The notes under the pieces: generated by a model
Databases searched by the model: none
What the model saw: the letters and a program-made list of their open reading frames with translations, nothing else
Told to the model about the DNA's origin: nothing
Part shown: in pieces, positions 35,118 to 43,702 of the stretch
Numbering within the stretch: the stretch's first letter is position 1
How the letters are laid out: the number at the start of each line of letters is the position of its first letter
Assembly: GCA_965261645.1 (NCBI GenBank)
Contig: CBDHDJ010000004.1
Coordinates: 1,860,001 to 1,924,000 of the forward strand
Length of the DNA stretch: 64,000 bases
Direction: 5' to 3'
Source of the DNA: CBDHDJ01 sp965261645
GTDB lineage: Bacteria > Pseudomonadota > Alphaproteobacteria > SHVV01
Program-made: the position numbers and the translations under genes

Positions 35118-35178
35118 TGCGTGGGAATTTGGGCCGGCCGGCTTGCGACCACGTTAAACAATAGCTAAAAGGCCGGAG
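35118..35178 (+). promoter_or_regulatory. SAM-II riboswitch aptamer upstream of metZ
   Basis: P1 pairs CGTGG (35120-35124) with CCACG (35149-35153). The loop contains AATTTG and GGCCGGCCGGCTTGC. The pseudoknot pairs CCGGCC (35134-35139) with GGCCGG (35171-35176), and the conserved linker reads TTAAACAATAGCTAAAA, including the invariant GCTAAAA. These features and the position in front of metZ match the SAM-II (SAM-alpha) class, known for met genes of alphaproteobacteria. When S-adenosylmethionine is bound, expression should fall. Confidence 0.9.
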
Positions 35179-35186
35179 GCAAGACG

Positions 35187-35211
35187 AACCCCGGCACCAC
35201 GCCGGGGTTTT
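35187..35211 (+). terminator. Rho-independent terminator between SAM-II aptamer and metZ
   Basis: AACCCCGGC (35187-35195) pairs with GCCGGGGTT (35201-35209) around the loop ACCAC, followed by further T bases to 35211. It lies 8 bases after the aptamer and 19 bases before the metZ start. This points to transcriptional control in addition to, or instead of, masking of the ribosome site. Confidence 0.85.
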
Positions 35212-35229
35212 CAATTGTGGGGTGGCACC

Positions 35230-36438
35230 ATGACGGCAACGGAAAACAGGGCGAAGGCCGAGGCGGGCGCGTGGCGCCAGGCGACGCGCCTGGTGCGCGG
35301 CGGCACGCAGCGCTCGGAGTTCGGCGAGACCTGCGAAGCGCTCTTCATGACCTCGGGCTATGTTTACGACAATGCGGAACAGGCGGAGGCGCGTTTCAAG
35401 GGTGAGGTCGGCGGCTATATCTACTCTCGCTTCGGCAATCCGACGGTGGCCATGCTGGAGGAACGCATGGCGCTGCTCGAAGGCGCCGAGGCGGCGCGCG
35501 CCACGGCCACCGGCATGGCGGCGGTCAACGCCTCGATCCTCGCCCAGGTGCGCACCGGCGATCACGTCGTCGGCGCCAAGGCGCTGTTCGGCTCGTGCCG
35601 CTACATCCTCGACGAAATCCTGCCCCGCTTCGGCATCGAGGTGACGCTCGTCGACGGCACCGATCTCGATCAGTGGGAAGCGGCCGTGCGCAATAAGACG
35701 GTGTGCGCCTTTCTCGAAACGCCGTCCAATCCGGGGCTCGAAATCATCGACCTCGAGCGCGTGACCGAGATCGTTCACAGCGTGGGCGCGCGGCTGATCG
35801 TCGACAACGTGTTCGCGACGCCGCTTCTGCAACAGCCGCTGAGGTACGGCGCCGATATCGTCGTCTACTCGGCGACCAAGCATATCGACGGTCAGGGTCG
35901 AACCATGGGCGGCGTGGTGCTGTCGGATCAGGCGTTCTGTGATGAGGATCTCACCCCGTTCCTGCGGCATACCGGCCCGGCGCTGAGCCCGTTCAACGCG
36001 TGGATCCTGCTCAAGGGCCTGGAGACGTTGCCGCTGCGGCTCGCCCGCCACTGCGAGCAGGCGCTGGAGGTGGCCAACTTTCTCCACAATCGGCACGGTC
36101 TGGAGCGGGTGCTGTATCCCGGGCTCTCAAGCCACCCGCAATATGCGCTCGCCCAGGCGCAGATGTCCGGCAACGGCTCTGTCGTCGCTTTCGATATCGT
36201 CGGCGGCAAGGAGCGCGCGTTCCGTTTCCTCAACGCGCTCACGCTGATCGATATTTCGAATAATCTCGGCGATTCGAAGAGCCTGATCACCCATCCGGCC
36301 ACGACGACGCACCAGCGACTTGCGCCCGAGGAACGGGCCGAGCTCGGCATTAGCGACAGCATGGTGCGGCTCTCGGTGGGCCTTGAAGATGTGGAGGACA
36401 TCAAGGAAGATATCGCTCAAGCGCTTGCTGCCGCCTGA
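35230..36438 (+). CDS. metZ: O-succinylhomoserine sulfhydrylase
   Basis: MetZ is a PLP enzyme of the Cys/Met metabolism family that makes homocysteine from O-succinylhomoserine and sulfide. The 402 residues include RLVRGGTQRSEFGETCEALF, SRFGNPTVAMLEERMALLEG and the PLP lysine K217 in VYSATKHIDGQGRTMGG; the HIDGQGR form is characteristic of MetZ. LITHPATTTHQRL near the C-terminus is the family's substrate part. The start is ATG at 35230; a TTG five codons earlier is less likely. Controlled by the SAM-II riboswitch. It precedes apaG, a common alphaproteobacterial pair. Confidence 0.95.
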   Translation: MTATENRAKAEAGAWRQATRLVRGGTQRSEFGETCEALFMTSGYVYDNAEQAEARFKGEVGGYIYSRFGNPTVAMLEERMALLEGAEAARATATGMAAVNASILAQVRTGDHVVGAKALFGSCRYILDEILPRFGIEVTLVDGTDLDQWEAAVRNKTVCAFLETPSNPGLEIIDLERVTEIVHSVGARLIVDNVFATPLLQQPLRYGADIVVYSATKHIDGQGRTMGGVVLSDQAFCDEDLTPFLRHTGPALSPFNAWILLKGLETLPLRLARHCEQALEVANFLHNRHGLERVLYPGLSSHPQYALAQAQMSGNGSVVAFDIVGGKERAFRFLNALTLIDISNNLGDSKSLITHPATTTHQRLAPEERAELGISDSMVRLSVGLEDVEDIKEDIAQALAAA

Positions 36439-36582
36439 GGCGCCACTGCGAACGAACCCGTGTCCGGTCTGGACAAGCGAGGCGCGCGGCACAATATTTA
36501 GTGGGCGAGGAAACGCGATCTCGTTGAGCGACCGGGCAATCGGCCGCGCCAAGATCGAGCTAGACCCCGCCGAGACACGGCC

Positions 36583-36975
36583 ATGTATCAAAAAACCACT
36601 AACGCCATACAAGTGACCGTCAAGCCATTTTATCTCGAGGAGCAGTCCTCACCCGATGAGGCCCATTACGTCTGGGCCTACTGGGTACGCATCGAGAATT
36701 GCGGTGCAGAGACGGTCCAGCTGCGCAATCGCCACTGGCGGATCACCGATGCCATGGGCCGTGTCCACGAGGTGCGCGGCGACGGCGTCGTGGGCGAGCA
36801 ACCCGTGTTGGAGCCGGGCGAGTCTTTCGAGTACACGAGCGGCACGCCGCTTTCGACCCCGTCGGGCATTATGGTCGGCTCCTACGGCATGGTGCGGGAC
36901 AACGGCGAAGCGTTCGACGTGGACATTCCCGCGTTCTCGCTCGACAGCCCGCACGAGCCGGCGCGCATGAACTGA
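36583..36975 (+). CDS. apaG: ApaG protein
   Basis: ApaG is a small beta-sandwich (fibronectin-type fold) protein of uncertain function. The 130 residues contain VWAYWVRIENCGAETVQLRN, RHWRITDAMGRVHEVRGDGV and the hallmark VVGEQPVLEPGESFEYTSG followed by SGIMVGSYGM. The protein ends PHEPARMN. It is 144 bases after metZ; that gap holds no gene. The family is known to bind pyrophosphate or appear fused to F-box proteins, but its bacterial role is not settled. Confidence 0.95.
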   Translation: MYQKTTNAIQVTVKPFYLEEQSSPDEAHYVWAYWVRIENCGAETVQLRNRHWRITDAMGRVHEVRGDGVVGEQPVLEPGESFEYTSGTPLSTPSGIMVGSYGMVRDNGEAFDVDIPAFSLDSPHEPARMN

Positions 36976-37097
36976 GGTCTTCCGAAGCATTTTCTCGCGG
37001 ATACCCGATAGGCGCGGCCGCGCGCCGCGGGCTCAGACGCGCGCCATCGGTCGCACCGCGGCCATCAAGCTGAACGTTGGAGTTAAAGGAGAGTTCG

Positions 37098-37763
37098 GTG
37101 AGTAAGCAAGGTCCTGTCGAATTGCCCGCCGCCAAGACCAGCAGGGCGGCGAAGGAAGCAGCAGCGGCGCCGGCGGGCCGGCCGAGCCGCGAGGAAGCCG
37201 AGGAGGCCGTCCGCACCTTGCTGCGCTGGACCGGCGATGATCCCGGCCGCGAGGGCCTGCGTGAGACCCCCAACCGGGTCGTGCGGGCCTATGAGGAGTA
37301 TTTCTCGGGCTATGGCGAGGATCCCGTGGTGATCCTCGAGCGCACGTTCGAGGAGACCAACGGCTATGACGAGATGATCGTGCTGCGCAACATTCGCGTC
37401 GAGTCCTTCTGCGAGCATCACGTTGCGCCCATTATCGGTCAGGCTCACATCGCCTACCTGCCCGACCGTCGCATCGTCGGCATCAGCAAGCTCGCCCGGC
37501 TGGTCGAGATGTATGCGCGACGCTTGCAGGTGCAGGAGAAGCTCACCACGCAGATCGCCTCCGCCGTCAACGGGGTCCTGCAGCCCAAGGGCGTCGGCGT
37601 GGTCGTCGAGGCGACCCACCACTGCATGACGACCCGGGGCGTGCACAAGACGGGCACCGTCCTGGTCACGAGTGACATGCTGGGTGCCTTCCGCGACGAT
37701 CCCTCGACCCGGCGCGAGTTTCTGTCGATCATCGGCAATCCGGCCAACAGCCTGTCGAGCTGA
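37098..37763 (+). CDS. folE: GTP cyclohydrolase I
   Basis: FolE opens the ring of GTP to give dihydroneopterin triphosphate, the first step of folate synthesis. Zinc ligands are visible in ESFCEHHVAPIIG (Cys and His) and in THHCMTTRGV. The substrate loop RETPNRVVRAYEEYF and KLARLVEMYARRLQVQE are conserved. The GTG at 37098 is preferred as start because AAAGGAG lies 7 bases ahead; this gives 221 residues. An upstream TTG at 37077 would overlap that ribosome site. Its N-terminal 35 residues are Ala-rich and not conserved. Confidence 0.96.
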   Translation: MSKQGPVELPAAKTSRAAKEAAAAPAGRPSREEAEEAVRTLLRWTGDDPGREGLRETPNRVVRAYEEYFSGYGEDPVVILERTFEETNGYDEMIVLRNIRVESFCEHHVAPIIGQAHIAYLPDRRIVGISKLARLVEMYARRLQVQEKLTTQIASAVNGVLQPKGVGVVVEATHHCMTTRGVHKTGTVLVTSDMLGAFRDDPSTRREFLSIIGNPANSLSS

Positions 37764-37965
37764 AGTGAAGGGAGGGGCCGGCGGGCGCTCCAGCGATCGC
37801 GCGCGCCGCCCTGCGAGAAACCTCACCCAGCCAGCCCCGCGGTGTCGTCGTGGCGCGGTACGCCCAAATGTGCTAGCGCACACATGAGGGTGCTCACGCG
37901 ACCGGCACGGGCGTGGCTCCCGACAGCTTCCGGCGATGATGCCCCGGCGCAACCCGTGACGTCCC

Positions 37966-39414
37966 GTGATTGACTTCCGACCCGTTCTGATGGTGGTGGG
38001 CATCGTGCTGTCCTCCCTGGCGCTGGCGATGATCGTGCCGGCGGTGGTCGACGTCGCCGCCAACAATCCCGACTGGCAGGTCTTTGCCGCTTCGGCCGGG
38101 GTCGCCCTGTTTACCGGCGTCGCCCTGATCCTGACCAACCGCGCGCCAGCGGGCGAGTTGTCCGTGCGCCAGACCTTCCTGCTCACCACGATCACCTGGG
38201 TCGTTGCGGCGGCGTTCGGGGCGCTTCCCTTCGCCTTTTCCGATCTTAACCTCAGTTATTCCGACGCGTTCTTCGAGGCGATGTCGGGCATCACCACGAC
38301 GGGATCAACGGTGTTGGCGGGGCTCGACTCGGCACCCCCAGGCATCCTCTTGTGGCGCGCCCTCCTGCAATGGCTGGGCGGCATCGGCATCATCCTCATC
38401 GCGGTCGCCTTCCTGCCCCGGCTTCAGGTCGGCGGCATGCAGCTGTTCCACACCGAATCATCCGACCCCTCGCAGAAGGTCCTGCCGCGGGTGGCCCAAC
38501 TCGCCACGGCGCTCGGCACCATCTACGTCTTGATCACCGTGATCTGCGCGCTTGGCCTATGGGCGGCAGGCATGAGCCCGTTCGAGGCCGCCGCCCACGC
38601 CATGACCACCATCGCAACGGGCGGCTTCTCAACCTCCGATTCTTCGATCGGCCATTTCGACAGCGCGGTCATCGACTGGATCATCACCGCGTTCATGATC
38701 CTCGGCAGCCTGCCGTTTGTTCTCTACCTCGAAGTGATGCGCCGTGACTCCGGGCCGTTGTTGCGCGACAGCCAGGTCAGGTTTTTCCTCGCCACCTTGC
38801 TCGTTCTGATCGCCTTGATGACGATGTGGCTGGTTTCATCCGGTGGCATGGGCGCCGGCGCCGCCATCCGTTATGCGAGCTTCAACGTCGTTTCGATCGT
38901 AACCGGCACCGGTTATTCGACGGCGGACTATGGTCAGTGGGGATCCTTCGCCGTGGTTTCGTTCTTGTTCTTCATGTTCATCGGCGGGTGCGCCGGCTCG
39001 ACCTCGTGCGGCATCAAGATCTTTCGCTATCAGGTCCTGCTGGCGACGGCCGGCGCGCAAATCAAGCGGTTGTGGCAGCCGCACGGAGTCTTCGTCCCCC
39101 ATTACAACCGCAAGCAGATTCCCGAGTCCGTCTCCGACGCGGTCACGTCGTTTTTCTTCCTCTTCGTCTTCACCTTCGCGCTGATCGCGCTGGGTCTCAC
39201 CGCATTGGGGCTGGACTTCGTTACCGCGGTCTCGGGCGCGGCGACCGCCATCACCAACGTCGGCCCGGCGCTCGGCGAGATCATCGGTCCCGCGGGCAAT
39301 TTCCAGGCCTTGCCCGACGCCGCCAAATGGCTGTTGTCCGCCGGCATGCTGCTCGGCCGTCTCGAGTTGCTCACCGTGCTTGTCCTGTTTACCCCGCGCT
39401 TCTGGCAGGGTTGA
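37966..39414 (+). CDS. trkH: Trk-type potassium uptake membrane protein
   Basis: TrkH/TrkG proteins import potassium and need TrkA-like NAD-binding partners, not seen in this window. The 482 residues are highly hydrophobic. The four P-loop signatures can be read in order: SGITTTGSTVL, TTIATGGFST, VSIVTGTGYSTAD and AATAITNVGPALGE. MFIGGCAGSTSCGIKIFR is also typical. The start is GTG at 37966. It lies 202 bases after folE and 113 bases before argE; the gap before it has no gene. Confidence 0.94.
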   Translation: MIDFRPVLMVVGIVLSSLALAMIVPAVVDVAANNPDWQVFAASAGVALFTGVALILTNRAPAGELSVRQTFLLTTITWVVAAAFGALPFAFSDLNLSYSDAFFEAMSGITTTGSTVLAGLDSAPPGILLWRALLQWLGGIGIILIAVAFLPRLQVGGMQLFHTESSDPSQKVLPRVAQLATALGTIYVLITVICALGLWAAGMSPFEAAAHAMTTIATGGFSTSDSSIGHFDSAVIDWIITAFMILGSLPFVLYLEVMRRDSGPLLRDSQVRFFLATLLVLIALMTMWLVSSGGMGAGAAIRYASFNVVSIVTGTGYSTADYGQWGSFAVVSFLFFMFIGGCAGSTSCGIKIFRYQVLLATAGAQIKRLWQPHGVFVPHYNRKQIPESVSDAVTSFFFLFVFTFALIALGLTALGLDFVTAVSGAATAITNVGPALGEIIGPAGNFQALPDAAKWLLSAGMLLGRLELLTVLVLFTPRFWQG

Positions 39415-39527
39415 TCGCCTGCGCTCGCCATCGAACCGGGTCCACCACGGTGGACCGGCCCCGAGCGCGCCTGTATCGTTGGGCGATCGCCGCCTCACAT
39501 GGCGGCTTTGTCGGTGTTCACACGACC

Positions 39528-40703
39528 ATGGCCGGTGCCCGCCCCGCTACCCTCGATCTGATCAGGCGCCTTGTCGCCTTCGACACGACGAGCCGCAACT
39601 CCAATCTCGCGCTCATTCGATTTGTCGCGGACTACTTGTCCGGTCACGGCATCGAGGCGACGGTCATCGGCGACGAAAGCGGCGAGAAGGCCAACTTATT
39701 CGCTACACTTGGGCCCGCCAGCGACGGCGGCATTGTCTTGTCCGGCCACACCGACGTGGTGCCGGTCGACGGCCAGGATTGGTCGAGCGACCCCTTTGAG
39801 GTGGTGCACGCGGACGCGCGGCTCTATGGCCGCGGCACCGCCGGCATGAAGAGCTTCATCGCCACCGTGCTGGCGCTCGTGCCCGAGTTCCAGGCGGCCA
39901 ACCTCAACTTGCCCACCCACCTTGCGTTCTCCTATGACGAGGAGGTGGGCTGCCTCGGCGTGCACGGCCTTGTTCGCCATATCGACACCGGCGATGTGCG
40001 ACCGCGCCTGGTGCTGATCGGCGAGCCGACCGAAATGAAGGTGGCCAACGCCCACAAGGGCATCCGTGCGTTCCACACCACGGTGACCGGCCTCGAGGCG
40101 CATTCCAGCGCGACCCATCGGGGCGTGAACGCGATCGAGTACGCTGCCCGGCTGATCGGCTTCCTCGGCGAGGTAGCGGACGAAATGAAAGCGCGCGCCG
40201 ATCCCGCAAGCCGATTCGAGCCGCCTCATGTGACGATCAGCGTCGGCACGATGCATGGCGGCACGGCGCTCAACATCATTCCCCGCCAGTGCAGCTTCGA
40301 CTGGGAGTACCGGCTATTGCCCGAGGACGATGAAGACGAGATATTCACACGGTTCAGCGCCTTCGCCGAGCATGAGGTATTGCCGCGCATGCGCGCCGTA
40401 GCGCGCGAGGCCGCCATCGTCACCGCGCCCCGTGCCCGGGTGCCGGCGCTCCGGCCCGAGGAGGGCTCACCGGCCGAAGCGCTCATTCTGGCGCTGGCCG
40501 AAAGCAACCGGACTCACGTCATCTCGTTCGGCACCGAAGGCGGCATCTATCAGGAAGCGGGCATTCCCACGGTGGTCTGCGGGCCGGGCAACATTGCCCA
40601 GGCCCACAAGCCCGACGAGTTTATCGCGCTTGACCAGATCGCGGCGTGCGAGCGTTTTCTGCGCCGCTTGATCGACTACGCATCGGGAGGAGCCGTGCGA
40701 TGA
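39528..40703 (+). CDS. argE: Acetylornithine deacetylase-like M20 protein (bridging Asp replaced)
   Basis: This M20-family metallohydrolase of 391 residues resembles ArgE, which removes the acetyl group from N-acetylornithine. GHTDVVPVDGQDWSSDPFEV gives the first metal histidine and Asp, and SYDEEVGCLG gives the Glu pair. The metal-bridging Asp that normally sits in GRGTxDMK is Gly here: YGRGTAGMKSF, G106, codon GGC. A single-base GAC-to-GGC change would cause this. Such a substitution should cripple activity, so it is a mutation, an error or a changed function. The start ATG at 39528 fits family N-termini. It overlaps the next gene by four bases. Confidence 0.88.
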   Translation: MAGARPATLDLIRRLVAFDTTSRNSNLALIRFVADYLSGHGIEATVIGDESGEKANLFATLGPASDGGIVLSGHTDVVPVDGQDWSSDPFEVVHADARLYGRGTAGMKSFIATVLALVPEFQAANLNLPTHLAFSYDEEVGCLGVHGLVRHIDTGDVRPRLVLIGEPTEMKVANAHKGIRAFHTTVTGLEAHSSATHRGVNAIEYAARLIGFLGEVADEMKARADPASRFEPPHVTISVGTMHGGTALNIIPRQCSFDWEYRLLPEDDEDEIFTRFSAFAEHEVLPRMRAVAREAAIVTAPRARVPALRPEEGSPAEALILALAESNRTHVISFGTEGGIYQEAGIPTVVCGPGNIAQAHKPDEFIALDQIAACERFLRRLIDYASGGAVR

Positions 40704-41185
40704 GCAAGAAACCGAAAGCGCCAAAATCGATCTTTACCATCGGTTATGAACGCAGCCGCCTCGATGATTTTCTGGCGGCGCTGCGGGACGCCGGCGTCAA
40801 GCGGGTCCTCGACGTGCGCGACGTCGCCTGGTCGCGCCGGCCGGAGTACGCCAAAGGGCGGCTGTCCACCGCGCTCGCCGAAAGCAGCATCGACTACCAG
40901 CATCTGCAGGCGCTCGGCGTTCCCAAGCTGGGCCGCGATGCGATACACGCGGGACGGACGAAAGAGTTCCTCGCTATCTACGAGGCCCGGCTCGCGACTC
41001 CCGAGGCCGAGGCCGATCTCGCGCGCGCCATTGAGCTCTGCGCCGCTGAGCCGTCGTGCCTGCAGTGCTACGAGGCCGATCCGGCGCGCTGCCATCGCTC
41101 GATCGCCGCCGCCCGGATCACCGAGGTGACGGGGCAGCAGATCGAGCCGCTCAGCGTGCCAGCCCGCCCGAGGGCAAAGACTTAG
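40700..41185 (+). CDS. DUF488 family protein
   Basis: The 161 residues carry the DUF488 pattern: IFTIGYERSRLDDFLAALRD at the start, VLDVRDVAWSRRPEYAKG in the middle, and the C-terminal CYEADPARCHRSIAAARI with two cysteines and a histidine. Its function is unknown; members are often found beside metabolic or regulatory genes. The ATG overlaps the argE stop (ATGA), so the two are translationally coupled. It meets the minus-strand lipoprotein gene tail to tail with a four-base overlap. Confidence 0.88.
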   Translation: MSKKPKAPKSIFTIGYERSRLDDFLAALRDAGVKRVLDVRDVAWSRRPEYAKGRLSTALAESSIDYQHLQALGVPKLGRDAIHAGRTKEFLAIYEARLATPEAEADLARAIELCAAEPSCLQCYEADPARCHRSIAAARITEVTGQQIEPLSVPARPRAKT

Positions 41186-41772
41186 AGCAGATACCGGGCC
41201 AGGTGCTGGCGGATGTTCTTCTCGAGCTCGACGTTGAGATCGCCGATCAGACCCTCCGTCAGCTCATAAAACACGGCCTGGCGTTCATTGAGGGTGATGT
41301 CCTCGGGGACGCTCTGCGAGCGGCTGGCGAAGGCGCGCACGAATGCTTCCTGAGTGCCGCGATCCGAGCGGATCTCGATCAGTATCTCGAGCGTTGCGTC
41401 GTAGCGCACCGCCTGATCGACGGTGAGCAGGCCGGTCAGGCCCGTGGTCTTCTCGAGCGGGACCTCGATGACGCCGGCGTTGCGGATCACGATTCGGGCG
41501 AGCCCGCTCGTGCCGGCGGCGATGATCCTGTCGCGACCCCAGCGCTGCGCCGCTTCGGCTGGTGCCACGGGAAACTCGTGCTCGGCATTGGGTGACTTCA
41601 GCGGTGGCACGTACTCATCGACAATCTCGATCTTCCCCACGTCGAGGCGGATCGGGCCGAGGTGCGCAAAGGTGAGCTCGGGCAAGGTTGGAGAGGGCGG
41701 CGGGGCCGCACAACCCGCCAACAGCAGAACCACGACAGCCGAGAGAAAGCGAGGGCGCCCCAACATCATCAC
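41182..41772 (-). CDS. Putative lipoprotein, conserved hypothetical
   Basis: The first 21 residues are a lipoprotein signal peptide with lipobox LLLAGC, followed by a Pro-rich linker and a 170-residue domain, with RIVIRNAGVIEVPLEKTTG and TGLTGLLTVDQAVRYDATLE as readable parts and the C-terminus in RQHLARYLL. It is likely attached to a membrane facing the periplasm. Function unknown. It starts two bases after the hslO stop on the same strand, so it belongs to that operon. Confidence 0.82.
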   Translation of the reverse strand: MMMLGRPRFLSAVVVLLLAGCAAPPPSPTLPELTFAHLGPIRLDVGKIEIVDEYVPPLKSPNAEHEFPVAPAEAAQRWGRDRIIAAGTSGLARIVIRNAGVIEVPLEKTTGLTGLLTVDQAVRYDATLEILIEIRSDRGTQEAFVRAFASRSQSVPEDITLNERQAVFYELTEGLIGDLNVELEKNIRQHLARYLL

Positions 41773-41773
41773 C

Positions 41774-42793
41774 TCATGATCGCTGGCGTGAAGCGTGGCC
41801 AGGGCCGGTCACTTCCAGCACCTCGACCGGCCGCGCGGACGCCACCGCTACGGCCGCCACGTCATCGAGCGCTAACACATACGAGCGGTTGCAGAATTGG
41901 CAGGTCACGGTCAACTGCCCGTCGTCCGCCATCTCCTCCACCTCAATTCGGGGAAAGCTCGCCAGGACCGCACCGACACTCCGGCGGCTGCACCGGCAAC
42001 CGGCCTTGAGCGCAGCCTGGCGGAACACGCGCGGGCCATGTGCATGGAACAGGCGGTAGAGCAGCCGGTCGGAATCTGTCGCCGGGTCGAGGAGATCATC
42101 ATCCCGGACGTGCCCCATCAGCGCCAGCGCTTCATGCCATTCCTCGGCGCGCTCATCTTGATCGTACTCTTCGGCGAAGCTGCCGGCGCCGGCGCCCGGC
42201 ATGCGTTGAACCATGATGCCACCGGCCCGCCAACGTTCGCGGCCGCGACTGTCGAGGACCTTGCCCACGGCCAAGCGTATGCCGGTGGCGAGCTGTTCGG
42301 ACTGATTGAAATAGGCGTGCGCGCACTCGGCGAGCGTCGCCCCCTCGAGCCCGACCACGCCCTGATAGATGCCGGCGTCGGGCCCCCGGTCGATGGTGAA
42401 AGCGAGATGTCCGGCGCCGAGCAACCGGGGCACGGAAGGCGGGCCCACATCCTTTTCGTCGGCCACGGCGTCGAGCTTGGCCGTATCGAAACGCGCATAG
42501 GCCCGGAGCGCCCCCGGCGGATCGACATCGACGACCATCAGGTCGATCGGCCCATCACTCCGCGTTTGCAGACTGAACACCTCGGCCGACTTGAGCGCGC
42601 CGGCCAGCAGGCTCGCCAGGACGACGAGCTCGCCCAGGATCTTCGAAACCGGCTCCGGATACTCGTGCCAGTGGAGCACCTTGTCGACGACGGGCCCGAG
42701 GCGCGCCAGGCGCCCGCCGACATCGAGCTCATCGAGCTGGAAAGGCTGTAGGAGATCGTCGCTAAGCGACGGTGCTGATCGTGCGTCCGTCAT
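41774..42793 (-). CDS. hslO: 33 kDa chaperonin Hsp33
   Basis: Hsp33 is a redox-switched holdase that binds unfolding proteins during oxidative stress. Four zinc-binding cysteines near the C-terminus form the switch: CRC in ALKAGCRCSRRSVG and CQFC in TVTCQFCNRSYVL. The middle of the protein matches the domain with VVGLEGATLAECAHAYFNQS and EQLATGIRLAVG. The 339 residues are somewhat longer than E. coli Hsp33 (292), mostly at the N-terminus. It begins directly after the argF stop, with no gap. Confidence 0.94.
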   Translation of the reverse strand: MTDARSAPSLSDDLLQPFQLDELDVGGRLARLGPVVDKVLHWHEYPEPVSKILGELVVLASLLAGALKSAEVFSLQTRSDGPIDLMVVDVDPPGALRAYARFDTAKLDAVADEKDVGPPSVPRLLGAGHLAFTIDRGPDAGIYQGVVGLEGATLAECAHAYFNQSEQLATGIRLAVGKVLDSRGRERWRAGGIMVQRMPGAGAGSFAEEYDQDERAEEWHEALALMGHVRDDDLLDPATDSDRLLYRLFHAHGPRVFRQAALKAGCRCSRRSVGAVLASFPRIEVEEMADDGQLTVTCQFCNRSYVLALDDVAAVAVASARPVEVLEVTGPGHASRQRS

Positions 42794-43702
42794 TCAGCCC
42801 AAGCACCACATGAGAATGCCCTTCTGGGAGTGCAGACGGTTCTCGGCCTCATCCCACACCACCGAACGCGGACCATCGATCACGGCCGCAGCAACCTCTT
42901 CGCCGCGATGCGCGGGCAGGCAATGCATGAAGATCGCATCCGGTCCGGCCAATTCCATCAACCGCTCGTCGACCCGATATGGCGTGAGCAGATCGTGGCG
43001 GTTTTCGCTTCCTTGATCACCCATCGAGATCCAGGTGTCGGTGACCACGCAGTCGGCCCCGGCCACCGCTTCATCGGGCGTGGCCGTCATGCTCACCGTG
43101 GCGCCCTCGTCTGCCGCCCAATCCAGCGTGTCCGGCGGCGGCCCAAGCCCATCGGGGCAGGCCAGGCGCAATTCGAATCCAAATCGGGCGGCCGCGTGGA
43201 TCCATGATGTCGCGACGTTGTTGCCATCGCCGACCCAGGCGACGGCGCGCCCGGCGATGGGGCCGCGGTGTGCCTCGAAGGTCATGATATCGGCCATCAG
43301 CTGGCAGGGATGGGTCGCCCGCGTCAGGCCGTTGATCACCGGGACATCCGCATATCGCGCCAATTCCAACAACACCGCATGCTCCTGCGTGCGCAGCAGG
43401 ATGGCATCGACATAGCGCGACAGCACGCGCGCCGTGTCGGCCACGGTTTCACCGCGGCCGAGCTGCATGTCGTTGCCGTTGAGAAGCAGCGATTCACCGC
43501 CGAGATGGCGCACCGCCACGTCGAAGGAGACGCGCGTGCGGGTCGAGGGCGATTCGAAGATCATGGCCAGGACCTTCCCCGCCAGCGGCTGCTCCGGCTG
43601 GCGCCGCGGGCCCTCCTCCTTGTAGTCGACGCCGAGATCCAGAATGTGGCGCAGCGTCGCGGCATCGAACTGGTCGAGGTCAAGAAAATGGCGGACCGTC
43701 AT
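42794..43702 (-). CDS. argF: Ornithine carbamoyltransferase
   Basis: ArgF joins ornithine with carbamoyl phosphate to make citrulline in arginine synthesis. The carbamoyl-phosphate loop STRTRVSF, the HPCQ motif in RATHPCQLMAD, and the ornithine-binding FMHCLPAHRGEEV are all present. The start MTVRHFLDLDQFDAATL gives 302 residues; an earlier in-frame ATG would run into argD sequence and is not used. It overlaps the argD stop by four bases (ATGA), so both are coupled. Confidence 0.97.
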   Translation of the reverse strand: MTVRHFLDLDQFDAATLRHILDLGVDYKEEGPRRQPEQPLAGKVLAMIFESPSTRTRVSFDVAVRHLGGESLLLNGNDMQLGRGETVADTARVLSRYVDAILLRTQEHAVLLELARYADVPVINGLTRATHPCQLMADIMTFEAHRGPIAGRAVAWVGDGNNVATSWIHAAARFGFELRLACPDGLGPPPDTLDWAADEGATVSMTATPDEAVAGADCVVTDTWISMGDQGSENRHDLLTPYRVDERLMELAGPDAIFMHCLPAHRGEEVAAAVIDGPRSVVWDEAENRLHSQKGILMWCLG

